A DNA stretch of 64,000 nucleotides from Oscillospiraceae bacterium. GTDB lineage: Bacteria; Bacillota; Clostridia; Oscillospirales; Ruminococcaceae. The position numbers were made by a program, and so were the translations under genes. Shown piece by piece: positions 35,201-43,174 of this stretch. The notes under the pieces were generated by a model. It did no database searches, was not told the DNA's origin, and saw only the letters and a list, made by a program, of their open reading frames with translations. The first letter of the stretch is position 1, and the number at the start of each line of letters is the position of its first letter. The stretch lies in the NCBI GenBank assembly GCA_017505635.1, contig JAFVOU010000029.1:62001-126000 (forward strand). Direction: 5' to 3'.

Positions 35201-35434
35201 TACTGTGTCACTTGCCAGAACAACATTACAGTTGTTGCTGTCTGTCCACTGATAATTTTTTACTGTTACACCATCAATAGTGATGGATGTAAGGTATGCA
35301 CTTTTGTATGGCCAGCCGCTGCCCTCAACACCATTGGTGTAGATGACATTGCCCTCGGCATGGGCAGCTACAGAAAGTGTAAATATAAGCGCAAATGTCA
35401 GGATAACTGACAGTAAGCTTTTTATTCTTTTCAT
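32285..35434 (-). CDS. large secreted dockerin protein with Ig-like modules
   Basis: 1049 residues; signal peptide ~1-26 (FTLSVAAHAEG). Mostly beta-rich and Thr/Val/Gly-rich, with a cadherin-like Ig module around 180-250 (VDENGVYTHPTKFAGEYTLV), several unassigned domains including one with RYSLNGKEYAGAGAQY, and near the end a YTVTLTEGEGYTM module shared with the 770-residue scaffold. The last ~65 residues are a type I dockerin: GDVNADGTINSTDATLVLRY and ADVNADGTINSTDASLILRY. Cargo-like member of a cohesin-dockerin assembly; no enzyme motif or known ligand domain was recognised. Gap to the next gene is 25 nt. Confidence 0.75.
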   Translation of the reverse strand: MKRIKSLLSVILTFALIFTLSVAAHAEGNVIYTNGVEGSGWPYKSAYLTSITIDGVTVKNYQWTDSNNCNVVLASDTVPDATVTFNVAKGGTNMWVKKMTMTLNGTGFTDTASVQLVDGAISNVSLYVNATFATGTKYFHFTTAEENKLPTLIDSENNTASATTVGTEGYSINVAELFTDADAADTLSYNVAVNGGESTPITVDENGVYTHPTKFAGEYTLVFTATDSKGDTSTDTYTVTLTVQNSSVTYDATVSVPAGVAPQFFANAGFNADGTHINGTALSATAGEEADGMVPYTVSIPENVTEINITDGTKGMMAAVSADASLSMRNVNVTAQDMFGTSVDATVVTSYGDGHKAVGADNGFFLVTGADYTFTSTPSNTTVFKTATNTQTLEAGTKDTTLNALVDYNNLKTVTAPTGATAQLFKIVNYYNYTEIANYGTKDNGNGTSTSYFPGVTATGGIGNAAIYRVTYEDYIVKAGWTSSASVTVTYSDSDLKKDARVDYSASTEPNAGFTEDSVLLNVNKHNSLAMEVGASTTLKAYRAWEIIPVSYNNWIVEPDFHFDVVYQSEEGVVSLETKANNMTGGESWQTVTANKAGTAVIEVTYDAVDVRGGQYNGVYGACDPARTGLVVVQVGGSKADVSFGIDGKSGQGNVSFASNTTKDWDAEFDTLYFTGENGTLSLSPSVTDGTVEKVEISHDKGTSWTELSATEGVYTATITSGNNIIKVTADTGVAYQVVRGDKVTYTVEEVAAADTNINDNDGVIEAGETVRVTVDGLHSPIPKMAGNYNPGYMGNTDGASGHHLRYSLNGKEYAGAGAQYNWIRYTNYIDITLAEQAGQQTIEDGYIGVGVIGLTAFADGGDSHRNIPDSGCSTRGSITTFNTRSVLPDITIDVAENPKYTVTLTEGEGYTMTPADGFETSVYAGKNFSFTVEIAEGYKTGEDFAVKAGETVIEAVDGVYTIENITADVTVTVTGVEKEITYVLGDVNADGTINSTDATLVLRYASSIISEIDTDAADVNADGTINSTDASLILRYAAGNITEFPTAG

Positions 35435-35462
35435 TTTGGTTTAAGACCTCCTGAATTATTGT

Positions 35463-36593
35463 TTACTCAACAGGGAATTTTGTTATTTTCCCCGCTGAAT
35501 ATCTCAGTATAAGGGATGCATCTGTGGAGTTGATTTTGCCGTCACCGTTTACATCTGCCGCATCTGTTGTGATGGATACCCCGCTTGTAGCATATCTCAG
35601 TACAAGGGATGCGTCGGTAGCATTGATTTTTCCGTCAGTATTTACATCGCCATAGGTAACGGATGCTGTGTCTTTTAATATAAGTTTTATGATACCCGGA
35701 GCATGGCTTCGTGCATCTGCAACATAAGCCTCACTGCTGTCTGTACCGATATAGTAAATACCTGCTGACAGCTTTGAAGTATCAAGTGTAACCTGCCCAG
35801 ATGAGTTTGTTGTGCCTATTTTTGTCCATTTTGCAGGGTTTGTGGAAAGTTTGTCTGTGTAATAAACAGAAACGCCTTCACCTGTCACATAATCAGTTTC
35901 AGCGCCATACTGACTTGTGGTGTATTCAAGGGTAAACTTTACCTTGTCCCCTTTGTCCGCTGATGCTGATGTGCTGGACCCGTTTGCAGTAAAACGGGCA
36001 AATGTTGAACCTGTAATATCCCAGTTTGGGTTGTCAAACTGATGGATGCTCAGGTGGTCACCGTCCTTGAGAAGAATCTGGTCAGATGTTGCACCCCATC
36101 CGTTTCTGCCAATAGGGAATGCATAGTTTACATAATAATTGATGTCACTGCCCCAGCCCCAGAAGTTTGTGATATAGGATGAGCCTGCCGCACCCTGCAG
36201 TGGGATGTAGTTTGCAAGTTCTCCGCTTTGGTAAAGCATGCCTGTGCCTGCTTCTCCAGGTGAGGCACCAAGCTGCAAAATTTCGGTGATATATATAAGC
36301 GCATGAAGCATTGTCACATTATTCTCTGCTGTTGTCTTTGTACCTGCTTTCTGTTCATCTGATGCATAACAGTCAGGATTGTAGTAATAATCCTGCAATC
36401 CATACAACGCAAGATCAAAATATGGAACTTCATACTCTGTCATCATTGCATCTGTTGAATAAAACTGCTTATTCTGCGATATGGAAAGAGTAATTTTTGC
36501 AGAACCTGTACCGGTTGTATCCGCAAAGGCGGTTATCGCCATTGAGAACACCACAGCAATTACTGTAAGCATCGCAAGTGTTTTTTTCTTCAT
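35463..36593 (-). CDS. secreted DUF4430-like protein with C-terminal dockerin
   Basis: 376 residues, signal ~1-25 (VFSMAITAFADT). Residues ~70-205 resemble DUF4430, the domain related to the transcobalamin/intrinsic-factor C-terminal domain: NNVTMLHALIYITEIL corresponds to the TVLDAL helix, SSYITNFWGWGSDINYYVNY to the Y-I..-W-.Y-VNG strand and ILLKDGDHLSIHQF to the L-x-DGD-x-I segment. A beta domain follows (~210-300), then a type I dockerin: GDVNTDGKINATDASLVLRY and ADVNGDGKINSTDASLILRY. It looks like a corrinoid-binding candidate that plugs into a cohesin. Corrinoid binding is inferred from family and riboswitch context. AGGAGG precedes the ATG. Confidence 0.72.
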   Translation of the reverse strand: MKKKTLAMLTVIAVVFSMAITAFADTTGTGSAKITLSISQNKQFYSTDAMMTEYEVPYFDLALYGLQDYYYNPDCYASDEQKAGTKTTAENNVTMLHALIYITEILQLGASPGEAGTGMLYQSGELANYIPLQGAAGSSYITNFWGWGSDINYYVNYAFPIGRNGWGATSDQILLKDGDHLSIHQFDNPNWDITGSTFARFTANGSSTSASADKGDKVKFTLEYTTSQYGAETDYVTGEGVSVYYTDKLSTNPAKWTKIGTTNSSGQVTLDTSKLSAGIYYIGTDSSEAYVADARSHAPGIIKLILKDTASVTYGDVNTDGKINATDASLVLRYATSGVSITTDAADVNGDGKINSTDASLILRYSAGKITKFPVE

Positions 36594-36636
36594 TGCTGCT
36601 TCACCTCCTTTTTTATTGCTATATTGAGTTTATTGT

Positions 36637-39600
36637 TTATTCGTCAATGTCTTCTCTTTTACGGAGAATTATCACTGCTGTCAGCAGAACAGCACCTGCT
36701 GCAGCAATAATCGCCCATACAAACCATGGTGTTGTATCCTGTGTGTTTGCATCTGTCTGTATATCCTCGGGCATATGTGTAGGCTGCATTTCAGCTTGTG
36801 GTGTATTATCTTCATCACGGCTGCCCACAATGCCGTAAACAGAGAAATCAACTGCGTCAAAAACTATTTTTTTGTCTATGATTTTGCAGTTTAACATTTC
36901 GATTATACCGTCTTCGGTATAGTGCACTACCGAAAGTTTGTCATAACTGTTTATATTGTCTATAAGTTCCGAAGGAATACTTACCTCAACTGCTGACTGA
37001 GGAGTGTATTTTTCATCTGTAAGTGTATCCTTCAGATAAATATTCCATATTTTGAGCAGTGTACTGTCAGAAAGTTTGTCCCTTAAATCTGTCTCTATTG
37101 ACTGTGCCGCAACTGTTTCGAGAACAAGCCTGATATTCCAGTCTACGCCCGAAATTGAAATACCCATAACCTGTTCTGTGTGATTGTGTTTTGCAACAAT
37201 GTCATACAGGTGTCCCAACGCAACAGAGTCAGCTAAAGCAAGACGGTCTGTTTCGTCCAGTTTGTAGTACTGTTCAATAAGTTCCAAAGCCTGTTGATAA
37301 GTGGTTTCTTTTGTAACCTTTTCAAGGTCTGACTGCATCTTCAGCAGAGGTGTTTTGGAAATTTCTGCATTCTGTTCAGGCTGATTTTCTGCCTCTTTCT
37401 GCTTTATAAGCTGCTGTAATGCAGTTTCTGCCTTTGTCAATTCTGAATAATTGGAAACAAGCAGCTGAAGATTTGCTGGCAGTGCAGAATATGCACTCTT
37501 TGCCCTTTCTATCTGCGAAGCAGACTGCAATGTAACAGTGCCTATGTCGTCTATCAGTTTTTCCACTGCAGCAACAGCACTTTGCACCTGCTTGTCATAG
37601 CTTATTTCTGCTTTTACAAGTACATCGTAATTTTCAACATAAGTTCTTTCTTCTGCTGTAAGTGCATTGTAGGCTGTTCTCGCCTCATTTATTGCCTGTG
37701 CAGAATCAAGTGATACCTTGCCGATTTTTGCTATAACTGCTTCAACCTCATTCGCCCTGAGAACAAGCTGATATATTTCTTCAGCTTTTACAAGAACATC
37801 ATAGTTTGTCACCCTTGCCTTATCTGATTCAACCAGCGCATCATAAGCTTCTCGTGCGGCTTTGATTTTACCCGCGGATTTTTCGCTTACTGTGCCGATT
37901 TCATCAATCAGAACAATAACATTTTCATAGGTTGGCATGCCTATTGCAAAAACGCTGCCGGAGTCATTTTTATAATAGAGTGTACCGTTTTCGCTGCATA
38001 TAATACTTGATATGCAATGTTCGGCGTAACCCGCAGCATTGTAAAGTTCTTCAATCTGAGCATCTTTTGCACTTTTGCAGGACGGTTTGGTTTTGATTAC
38101 ACTGATGCCACCCGGCAAATTGTTATATGTAAGATACAAGTAGATATATCCTGTATCTTTTTCGTAAGCATCCGAAAGCAACACAGATCCCTGCGGATAG
38201 CCTGCCATTTTCTTTGTAAACAGCATTTCCAGTGTATCTGCATCTGCCACAGCAAAGTAACCTGTGGTAAAGTTTGCACCCATACCAAAGTACACTCTGT
38301 CTTTATATACTACAGGTGTTGATGTGGATTCCATTTCCAGTTTCTTTCGTTTCAGCGAGGAAAGCTTGCCTGTCTTTGCATTTACCTTTGCACTGCAGAG
38401 ATATCCGCCCTTTGTTGTAAAATAGATTCTGCCTTTCTCCTTACTGTATGCAATAGATGAACGCTGGTCACCTGCATTTTTAAGTGTAATTGCAGAAATA
38501 ATATTGCCGTTTTTTCTGTCAAAAGCATAAAGTATACTGTCGCCTGCGGAAGATTCGGTACCGTCATCTGTACCAACAATAACTGCATCGCCAACCACTA
38601 CACTGCCTGCCCAGTAAAAACCGCCCTGCTGTGTATGTGTCCATACTGCTGTTTTAGCTTCATCTGTTTTTTCTGTGTCCTCATCTGCTGTAGTAATGCA
38701 TACAAAGTTTGCAGTGCCTGTTTCCTGTCTCCAGAAACCGGTATACAGATATCCATCATAATATGTCAGCGGCGAAAGTGACTGTCCACCAAGTTCATCT
38801 TTGAATATCCACAAAGACTCCAGTGTGTCTGCATTGAAGGCCTGAATGGTACCATTTGTAAGAGGACAGAAAATCATACCTGCCGCATAGGTCATCGGTG
38901 TGTAACCGAAGTTTGGAGCAGCTGTCATCTCTGTTTGTGTAATAACCTCTCCGCTTTCCAGGTCAAGTTTATACAGAATTTTGTCTGCCATTACAATAAG
39001 AGCATCGTCAACAATAATCTGTACAGACGGATATGTACTGCCAAACTCTTTTATCCATTTGGCTGTCACTCTCTCTGCATCTGCGTTCGTTGGCGTTTTT
39101 ACCGATGTAATGGCCATATTGGTATCGCTATTGCGGAAGTTGTACCACTGACTGTCAACAGGCTGCGGCTGTTCGCCTTTAACCTTTTTGAGCTTAACAG
39201 ATATTTTGCCGCCTTTCTGCGGTACTGTACCTGTTTTTGAAATATAACCATTTTTTGAAACGGTATAGCTGTACTTATAATCACCCAGAAGAGCCGTATA
39301 AACACCGTTTTCATCAGCTTTTAGCTTGTTGCCTAACTGATCGGTTACAACTACTGCTGCATCGGAAGGATCGGCTTTTATTGAAAAGATAGTACTTGCC
39401 TTTTTTACAAGATTTATTACATATGTGTTGGAAACACCATCTTTTTTTACAACTATCTTTATTTTGTCGGTATTTTCAACATCTACCTTGTTTGATTTTT
39501 TACCATTGTATGTGATTGTTGTACCTTCGCTTGTTGCAACAGTTTTAAATGTGATTTTCTGCGTGTCTTTTGGTATTGTCAGTGTATACTCTTTCTGTTC

Positions 39601-40449
39601 AGGGGCAAAATCTTTATCCCAGAACACACCATCGTCAGTCTTTACAGATGCCAATGTCGGTATTACATTAACAGAAAATTTATACTCTGTACCTGTTTCT
39701 GTACTCTCTTTATCAGAAACCAGTATCACAAACTGGTTTTTGCCTGCTATAAGAAAATCAACCCACTTTGACATACCGCTTTTCCATGTAATTTCACTTT
39801 TACCGCCGTTGTAGAACAAGGTTGATATATGCTGTTCGTCTGCGGCAAGTGCACGGAAACCAAGTCTTGTATCAGTGTCATAGATTTTCCCCTCAAGTGT
39901 GTATTCTTTTACCTCTGCATCAAAAACCTGTCCGCTTTCATAACTGTCGGTCGGATTTTTAATCAGCGTATTATCATTTTTCGGGCTTATGCCTGTATGT
40001 ATTATCAGGGACTTGAGCGGGTGCACATTATCGGTTACAAAAAGCTGAGACATTCTGTTTTCAAAACTTTCCTGTGTATTGATTATCACAGTATATGTCC
40101 CTGTGCTTTCTGCCTGTCCATCGTGTGCTTTAAATGTGATAGTCTGCACACCCGAAAATTCAGGTGTCCATACACACTTTTCCTCTACCTTGCGGAATCC
40201 ACTGCCATCAATATCGGCATAATATAACAGATTGTCATTTTCGTTATCCGCAAAAACATTACTGAGATTTACAACATATCTGTTGCCCATTGTTATGGTC
40301 ACATTATCCTCGCCTGTACTGTATTCTTCGGCAAGATATGGTGCTGTATTGCTGTTGTGTGCAAAAGTCTGCATTGGAATACAGGCAAAAGCTATAACAG
40401 CAGTCAGCATAAAAGCCATAACTCTGTTGAAAAAATTTGCTTTAAGCAT
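36637..40449 (-). CDS. membrane-anchored beta-propeller surface protein
   Basis: 1270 residues. Signal ~1-30; Ig/cadherin-like module ~35-115 (GVQTITFKAHDGQAESTGTY); cadherin-like beta-sandwich region ~200-350; PEGA-like module ~355-430; PQQ-type beta-propeller ~440-860 with repeated blades such as YDGYLYTGFWRQE, GDAVIVGTDDG, YKDRVYFGMG; three ~57-residue helical repeats ~875-1060 of the form IGxVxxxSAxxIxxAR-AYxAL...NYxxLxKAE; a C-terminal domain; a transmembrane helix WFVWAIIAAAGAVLLTAVII; and basic tail RKREDIDE. The propeller would face outward on a stalk. BtuG of Bacteroides, also a propeller, binds cobalamin; similarity of role here is speculation. Confidence 0.75.
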   Translation of the reverse strand: MLKANFFNRVMAFMLTAVIAFACIPMQTFAHNSNTAPYLAEEYSTGEDNVTITMGNRYVVNLSNVFADNENDNLLYYADIDGSGFRKVEEKCVWTPEFSGVQTITFKAHDGQAESTGTYTVIINTQESFENRMSQLFVTDNVHPLKSLIIHTGISPKNDNTLIKNPTDSYESGQVFDAEVKEYTLEGKIYDTDTRLGFRALAADEQHISTLFYNGGKSEITWKSGMSKWVDFLIAGKNQFVILVSDKESTETGTEYKFSVNVIPTLASVKTDDGVFWDKDFAPEQKEYTLTIPKDTQKITFKTVATSEGTTITYNGKKSNKVDVENTDKIKIVVKKDGVSNTYVINLVKKASTIFSIKADPSDAAVVVTDQLGNKLKADENGVYTALLGDYKYSYTVSKNGYISKTGTVPQKGGKISVKLKKVKGEQPQPVDSQWYNFRNSDTNMAITSVKTPTNADAERVTAKWIKEFGSTYPSVQIIVDDALIVMADKILYKLDLESGEVITQTEMTAAPNFGYTPMTYAAGMIFCPLTNGTIQAFNADTLESLWIFKDELGGQSLSPLTYYDGYLYTGFWRQETGTANFVCITTADEDTEKTDEAKTAVWTHTQQGGFYWAGSVVVGDAVIVGTDDGTESSAGDSILYAFDRKNGNIISAITLKNAGDQRSSIAYSKEKGRIYFTTKGGYLCSAKVNAKTGKLSSLKRKKLEMESTSTPVVYKDRVYFGMGANFTTGYFAVADADTLEMLFTKKMAGYPQGSVLLSDAYEKDTGYIYLYLTYNNLPGGISVIKTKPSCKSAKDAQIEELYNAAGYAEHCISSIICSENGTLYYKNDSGSVFAIGMPTYENVIVLIDEIGTVSEKSAGKIKAAREAYDALVESDKARVTNYDVLVKAEEIYQLVLRANEVEAVIAKIGKVSLDSAQAINEARTAYNALTAEERTYVENYDVLVKAEISYDKQVQSAVAAVEKLIDDIGTVTLQSASQIERAKSAYSALPANLQLLVSNYSELTKAETALQQLIKQKEAENQPEQNAEISKTPLLKMQSDLEKVTKETTYQQALELIEQYYKLDETDRLALADSVALGHLYDIVAKHNHTEQVMGISISGVDWNIRLVLETVAAQSIETDLRDKLSDSTLLKIWNIYLKDTLTDEKYTPQSAVEVSIPSELIDNINSYDKLSVVHYTEDGIIEMLNCKIIDKKIVFDAVDFSVYGIVGSRDEDNTPQAEMQPTHMPEDIQTDANTQDTTPWFVWAIIAAAGAVLLTAVIILRKREDIDE

Positions 40450-40474
40450 TTTTACTCTCCCACTTCATTTTCGG

Positions 40475-41782
40475 CTATTGTACATCGGCACCGAGACCAT
40501 TGCAGGTGTAAACCCACACAATAACATCACCGTCATTGAGTTTATATGATGAACATCCATAATTCGGGAACCATCCGTTCACCTTGTACATCCATCCCGA
40601 TTCAAAACCGCAGTCGAACTCATAAATGTGATTTATGCCCTCGATATAATAGCTTTCGTACAATGGTGTATATCGGTATTCCAACTGTGTGCCTGTCGCA
40701 TCACATGCGCGTTTTAAAACCTCAAACACTGTTTCACCATCTTCGAACGCTATCTTTGATGTTGCAATTATTGTGCCATTGGAAGGAATATAGCCCTCTT
40801 TGCCTGTTGTAAGATTTTGCATATTGTCAAGAATTGTGTCACAGCGTATTTCGATTGTGCAGTACTTTGTTTTTGCATTCGTATTGCTGTCCGATGCTGT
40901 GCCGTCATTGTCTGACGGATTTGAATCAGAAGTGCCTGTTCCGTTTTGTAATGCATTATCTTTTGCTTTTTCATATTCCTGCTGCTCCTGCTTAAGGTGA
41001 TCTTTCGCCTGCTGGGTCAGCAAAAGCTGTGCCTGCTGTGCTGCTGTTTTTTCTGCCTGACGCAGATTAACTACATTTTTAAGATCTGTGTCAGAAAACC
41101 AGAACGTTGAGTCCATATTGCATTTCTGCAATGTGCTAATCTGCCAATCACTGAGTACACTTGCAGCAAAACCTTCGTTTGTAACTTCAATGGTCCCGTC
41201 TTCTCTGCACAGTATAAGCACACTGTGGCCTGCCTGCACTGTTACATTGCCAGCAACATTTTCACCCGATACAGCAACTTCACCGCTGTATACATAAACC
41301 GTATGAGACGACGGCTGTACTGTAACAGAAAAAACACCTGTATGTGATGTGAATACTGCCTGATCTGTTGCAATTGAAACAGGAGATTCACTCTGTCTTG
41401 TGTCGGCAAAAATTTCACCTTTGTTCAAAGCAAATTCTCTTGTTTCTGCATTATTTACCTTAAGCTGTGTGTCGGCGCCAAGTACCAGCAGCGTGTTTCC
41501 ACACGAAGAAACAGTAAGTGCAGAATTAATCTTGGACCGATAAATATCGCCTGTACACACCGATGAATTGGTGTCAACTTCGTAAGCTATACCTTTGCGT
41601 TCAACTGTGACAATACCTGTTTTGTCAGCAGCAAGCTGTGCGGTCTGCTGATTTGCTGAAACAGAATTTTCTGTCTGCGACACCGCAGGCCCTTTTAAGC
41701 TTTTTACTGCCATTACACCGCTTATTGCTATAACCACAACAATAAGAACCATAAGAGCATTGAGAATATTTTTCTTTTTCAT
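40475..41782 (-). CDS. membrane-anchored FecR-like / DUF4430 (transcobalamin-type) protein
   Basis: 435 residues. An N-terminal membrane anchor (~7-26, ILNALMVLIVVVIAISGVMA) with a short basic start; a FecR-like beta domain ~50-190 (YRSKINSALTVSSCGNTLLV, TDQAVFTSHTGVFSV, VQAGHSVLIL); a Gln/Lys/Ala-rich coiled coil ~225-275; a low-complexity Asn/Asp/Ser linker; and a clear DUF4430 domain ~310-435 (ETVFEVLKRACDATGTQLEY, ESGWMYKVNGWFPNYGCSSY, LNDGDVIVWVYTC). DUF4430 is related to the corrinoid-contacting beta domain of transcobalamin. First gene after a cobalamin riboswitch with a terminator, so expression should fall when cobalamin is plentiful. Confidence 0.82.
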   Translation of the reverse strand: MKKKNILNALMVLIVVVIAISGVMAVKSLKGPAVSQTENSVSANQQTAQLAADKTGIVTVERKGIAYEVDTNSSVCTGDIYRSKINSALTVSSCGNTLLVLGADTQLKVNNAETREFALNKGEIFADTRQSESPVSIATDQAVFTSHTGVFSVTVQPSSHTVYVYSGEVAVSGENVAGNVTVQAGHSVLILCREDGTIEVTNEGFAASVLSDWQISTLQKCNMDSTFWFSDTDLKNVVNLRQAEKTAAQQAQLLLTQQAKDHLKQEQQEYEKAKDNALQNGTGTSDSNPSDNDGTASDSNTNAKTKYCTIEIRCDTILDNMQNLTTGKEGYIPSNGTIIATSKIAFEDGETVFEVLKRACDATGTQLEYRYTPLYESYYIEGINHIYEFDCGFESGWMYKVNGWFPNYGCSSYKLNDGDVIVWVYTCNGLGADVQ

Positions 41783-41821
41783 CTTTCCTCCTTCGTTTTA
41801 TATTTATATATAAAACTGCAT

Positions 41822-42072
41822 AAAAAAACCGCGGTAGATTTGCATCTACCACGGCCATCACTTCGTGATATATAAAAAGGGCTGTCACCAAACAGTTATC
41901 CTTTTTCTATCAGCATCATCGGTCTTCTGACTTGTACAGTTCAGAACAAAAGTTCAGCGTCTGTTGCCCAGCCTTCTCAGGTTTTCCCCAATGACCGACT
42001 CGCGTCACGGGCAGCATTCTTCTGTACATACAGCATTCTGGCAATGTCACGGATTCTCACCGTGTTCCCTTA
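41822..42072 (-). promoter_or_regulatory. cobalamin riboswitch with transcriptional terminator (RS1)
   Basis: On the minus strand the aptamer reads GGGAACACGGTGAGAATCC ... CTGCCCGTGACGC ... GAGTCGGTC ... GAGAAGGCTGG ... AAGTCAGAAGACCG, the order of conserved cobalamin-riboswitch segments including the 3' AGTCAG-AGACC element (41915-42072). Downstream, CCGTGGTAGAT pairs with ATCTACCGCGG followed by TTTTTTT (41822-41854), an intrinsic terminator ~40 nt before the DUF4430 gene start. Ligand binding would favour this terminator and switch the surface-protein genes off. Confidence 0.88.
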
Positions 42073-42139
42073 TCAATGCGGCTGTTGATTAAAACAGTCT
42101 CTCGCAAAGTAATGATGCAGTATATATACTTTTTTAATT

Positions 42140-42478
42140 TTATTTATCACAGCAGACATTATTTTTTCTTTTTTCTGCTGCTTCCATACGTTTTCTTTGG
42201 TTTTCAGGGTCATTTTTATCTGGTAACCCTGCCGCAAGCAGAACATTATTCCATATTCTGAAACGGGCTTTTAACTCCACAACATTTTCAATATCTTCTT
42301 TGGTAGGAGTATATCCGTGAGCTTCGTAGAAGACTTTTACAGGCAAAAGCAGCTGCAAATCTTCACTGGTCACAGGCTGACCCGGCATCCAGTAGTTGCT
42401 GATATTGTAATTTTTTCTTGTATAAAAGCCGGTTTTATTCTTCTGCTTACTCTCATCCTTTTCGGTAAAAAATTGCAT
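42140..42478 (-). CDS. small protein with a homing-endonuclease-associated-repeat-like segment
   Basis: 112 residues, basic and hydrophilic, no signal peptide. Residues ~45-90 (FYEAHGYTPTKEDIENVVEL, RFRIWNNVLLAAGLP) resemble the homing-endonuclease-associated repeat, a small helical DNA-binding unit with an F/I-x-x-W-N-x-x-L-x-A-A-G-L signature. There is no nuclease motif, so it is not itself an endonuclease. It lies between two cobalamin riboswitches and is the first gene of the long locus; ribosome site GGAGG. A DNA-binding regulator is one possibility; the function is unknown. Confidence 0.65.
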   Translation of the reverse strand: MQFFTEKDESKQKNKTGFYTRKNYNISNYWMPGQPVTSEDLQLLLPVKVFYEAHGYTPTKEDIENVVELKARFRIWNNVLLAAGLPDKNDPENQRKRMEAAEKRKNNVCCDK

Positions 42479-42527
42479 AAAAAATAGACCTCCGCTTTAT
42501 GCCACCGGAATTCTTATGTTCAATCTC

Positions 42528-42686
42528 TAAACACCTGTATTCTGACTGAGGCTCAGACCTACTTGCCGCCCTTCTCAGCTTTTAGCCAATGGATATGCGG
42601 TTTTCGTAACCTATTACAGCAGGGATAAAACTGTGCCGGGATCTCACCGGACTTCCAGAAATGTATTGCATTTCTATGTGTTTATA
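42528..42686 (-). promoter_or_regulatory. cobalamin riboswitch (RS2) in the 5' leader of the locus
   Basis: The minus strand gives GGAAGTCCGGTGAGATCCCGG ... ATCCCTGCTGTAATAGG ... GAGAAGGGCGGCAAGTAGG ... GCCTCAGTCAGAATAC, matching the cobalamin aptamer order. An outer stem TAAACAC/GTGTTTA (42528- and 42680-region) closes it. No strong terminator lies between it and the 112-residue gene; the ribosome site GGAGG is within CCGGTGGCATAAAGCGGAGG, so control may be translational. It lies 34 nt downstream of a consensus promoter. Confidence 0.85.
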
Positions 42687-42719
42687 CATACGATCGAAAT
42701 ATTAAATTTTTACGAATTC

Positions 42720-42748
42720 ATTATAACAATATGAACATAATTTGTCAA
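42720..42748 (-). promoter_or_regulatory. consensus promoter of the corrinoid locus
   Basis: On the minus strand TTGACA (42743-42748) and TATAAT (42720-42725) with exactly 17 bp between them. It faces into riboswitch RS2 and the 23-kb run of minus-strand genes ending at the terminator 19886-19920. Confidence 0.85.
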
Positions 42749-42800
42749 TAAAACAGTGAAAACCACAAGCAACAGTAATCACAAGGCATTTTCTCTTCAT

Positions 42801-42963
42801 AGACATTGCTAAATTTATCAATTCGGCAATGTTTGCTGTGAATTATTTTACATTTGCTACCTATTTTAACAGTTTTGTTTACCGACTCGATAATGGGCGG
42901 TGGCGGTATAGCGGCACCCGTCATTAACGCGCCAACAGCTAAATGTGATAAAAAGTATATACC
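42801..42963. repeat. short copy of the dispersed repeat
   Basis: About 160 bp similar to the middle of copies A and B (around 10850-11010 and 19397-19550): CTAAATTTATCAATTCGGCA and AACAGCTAAATGTGATAAAA are shared. It lacks the 5' hairpin and the tmRNA tail. It lies ~50 bp upstream of the corrinoid locus promoter. Confidence 0.7.
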
Positions 42964-43174
42964 CCCTTTGCTGTTACTGTCAGCAAAAGGACATTTTTTA
43001 TTCGCAGGCACCATTAAATTGACCAATCAGGTTACCTCTTCTCTTTTATCGGTTCTCTGATAAATCACGCTGCATTATGACACTTTTCAGAATTAAAACA
43101 TATAATTTTTCATAAGAAGTTCAGATTTACGTCCTTTACTTATTCAGAAATGATGTTAAAATAATACTGTTGCA

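Noticed and set aside
42085..42140. Palindrome AGTATATATACT between the 112-residue gene and riboswitch RS1 as an operator or promoter
   Set aside because: Short alternating AT sequence likely to occur by chance; no convincing -35 element accompanies it.
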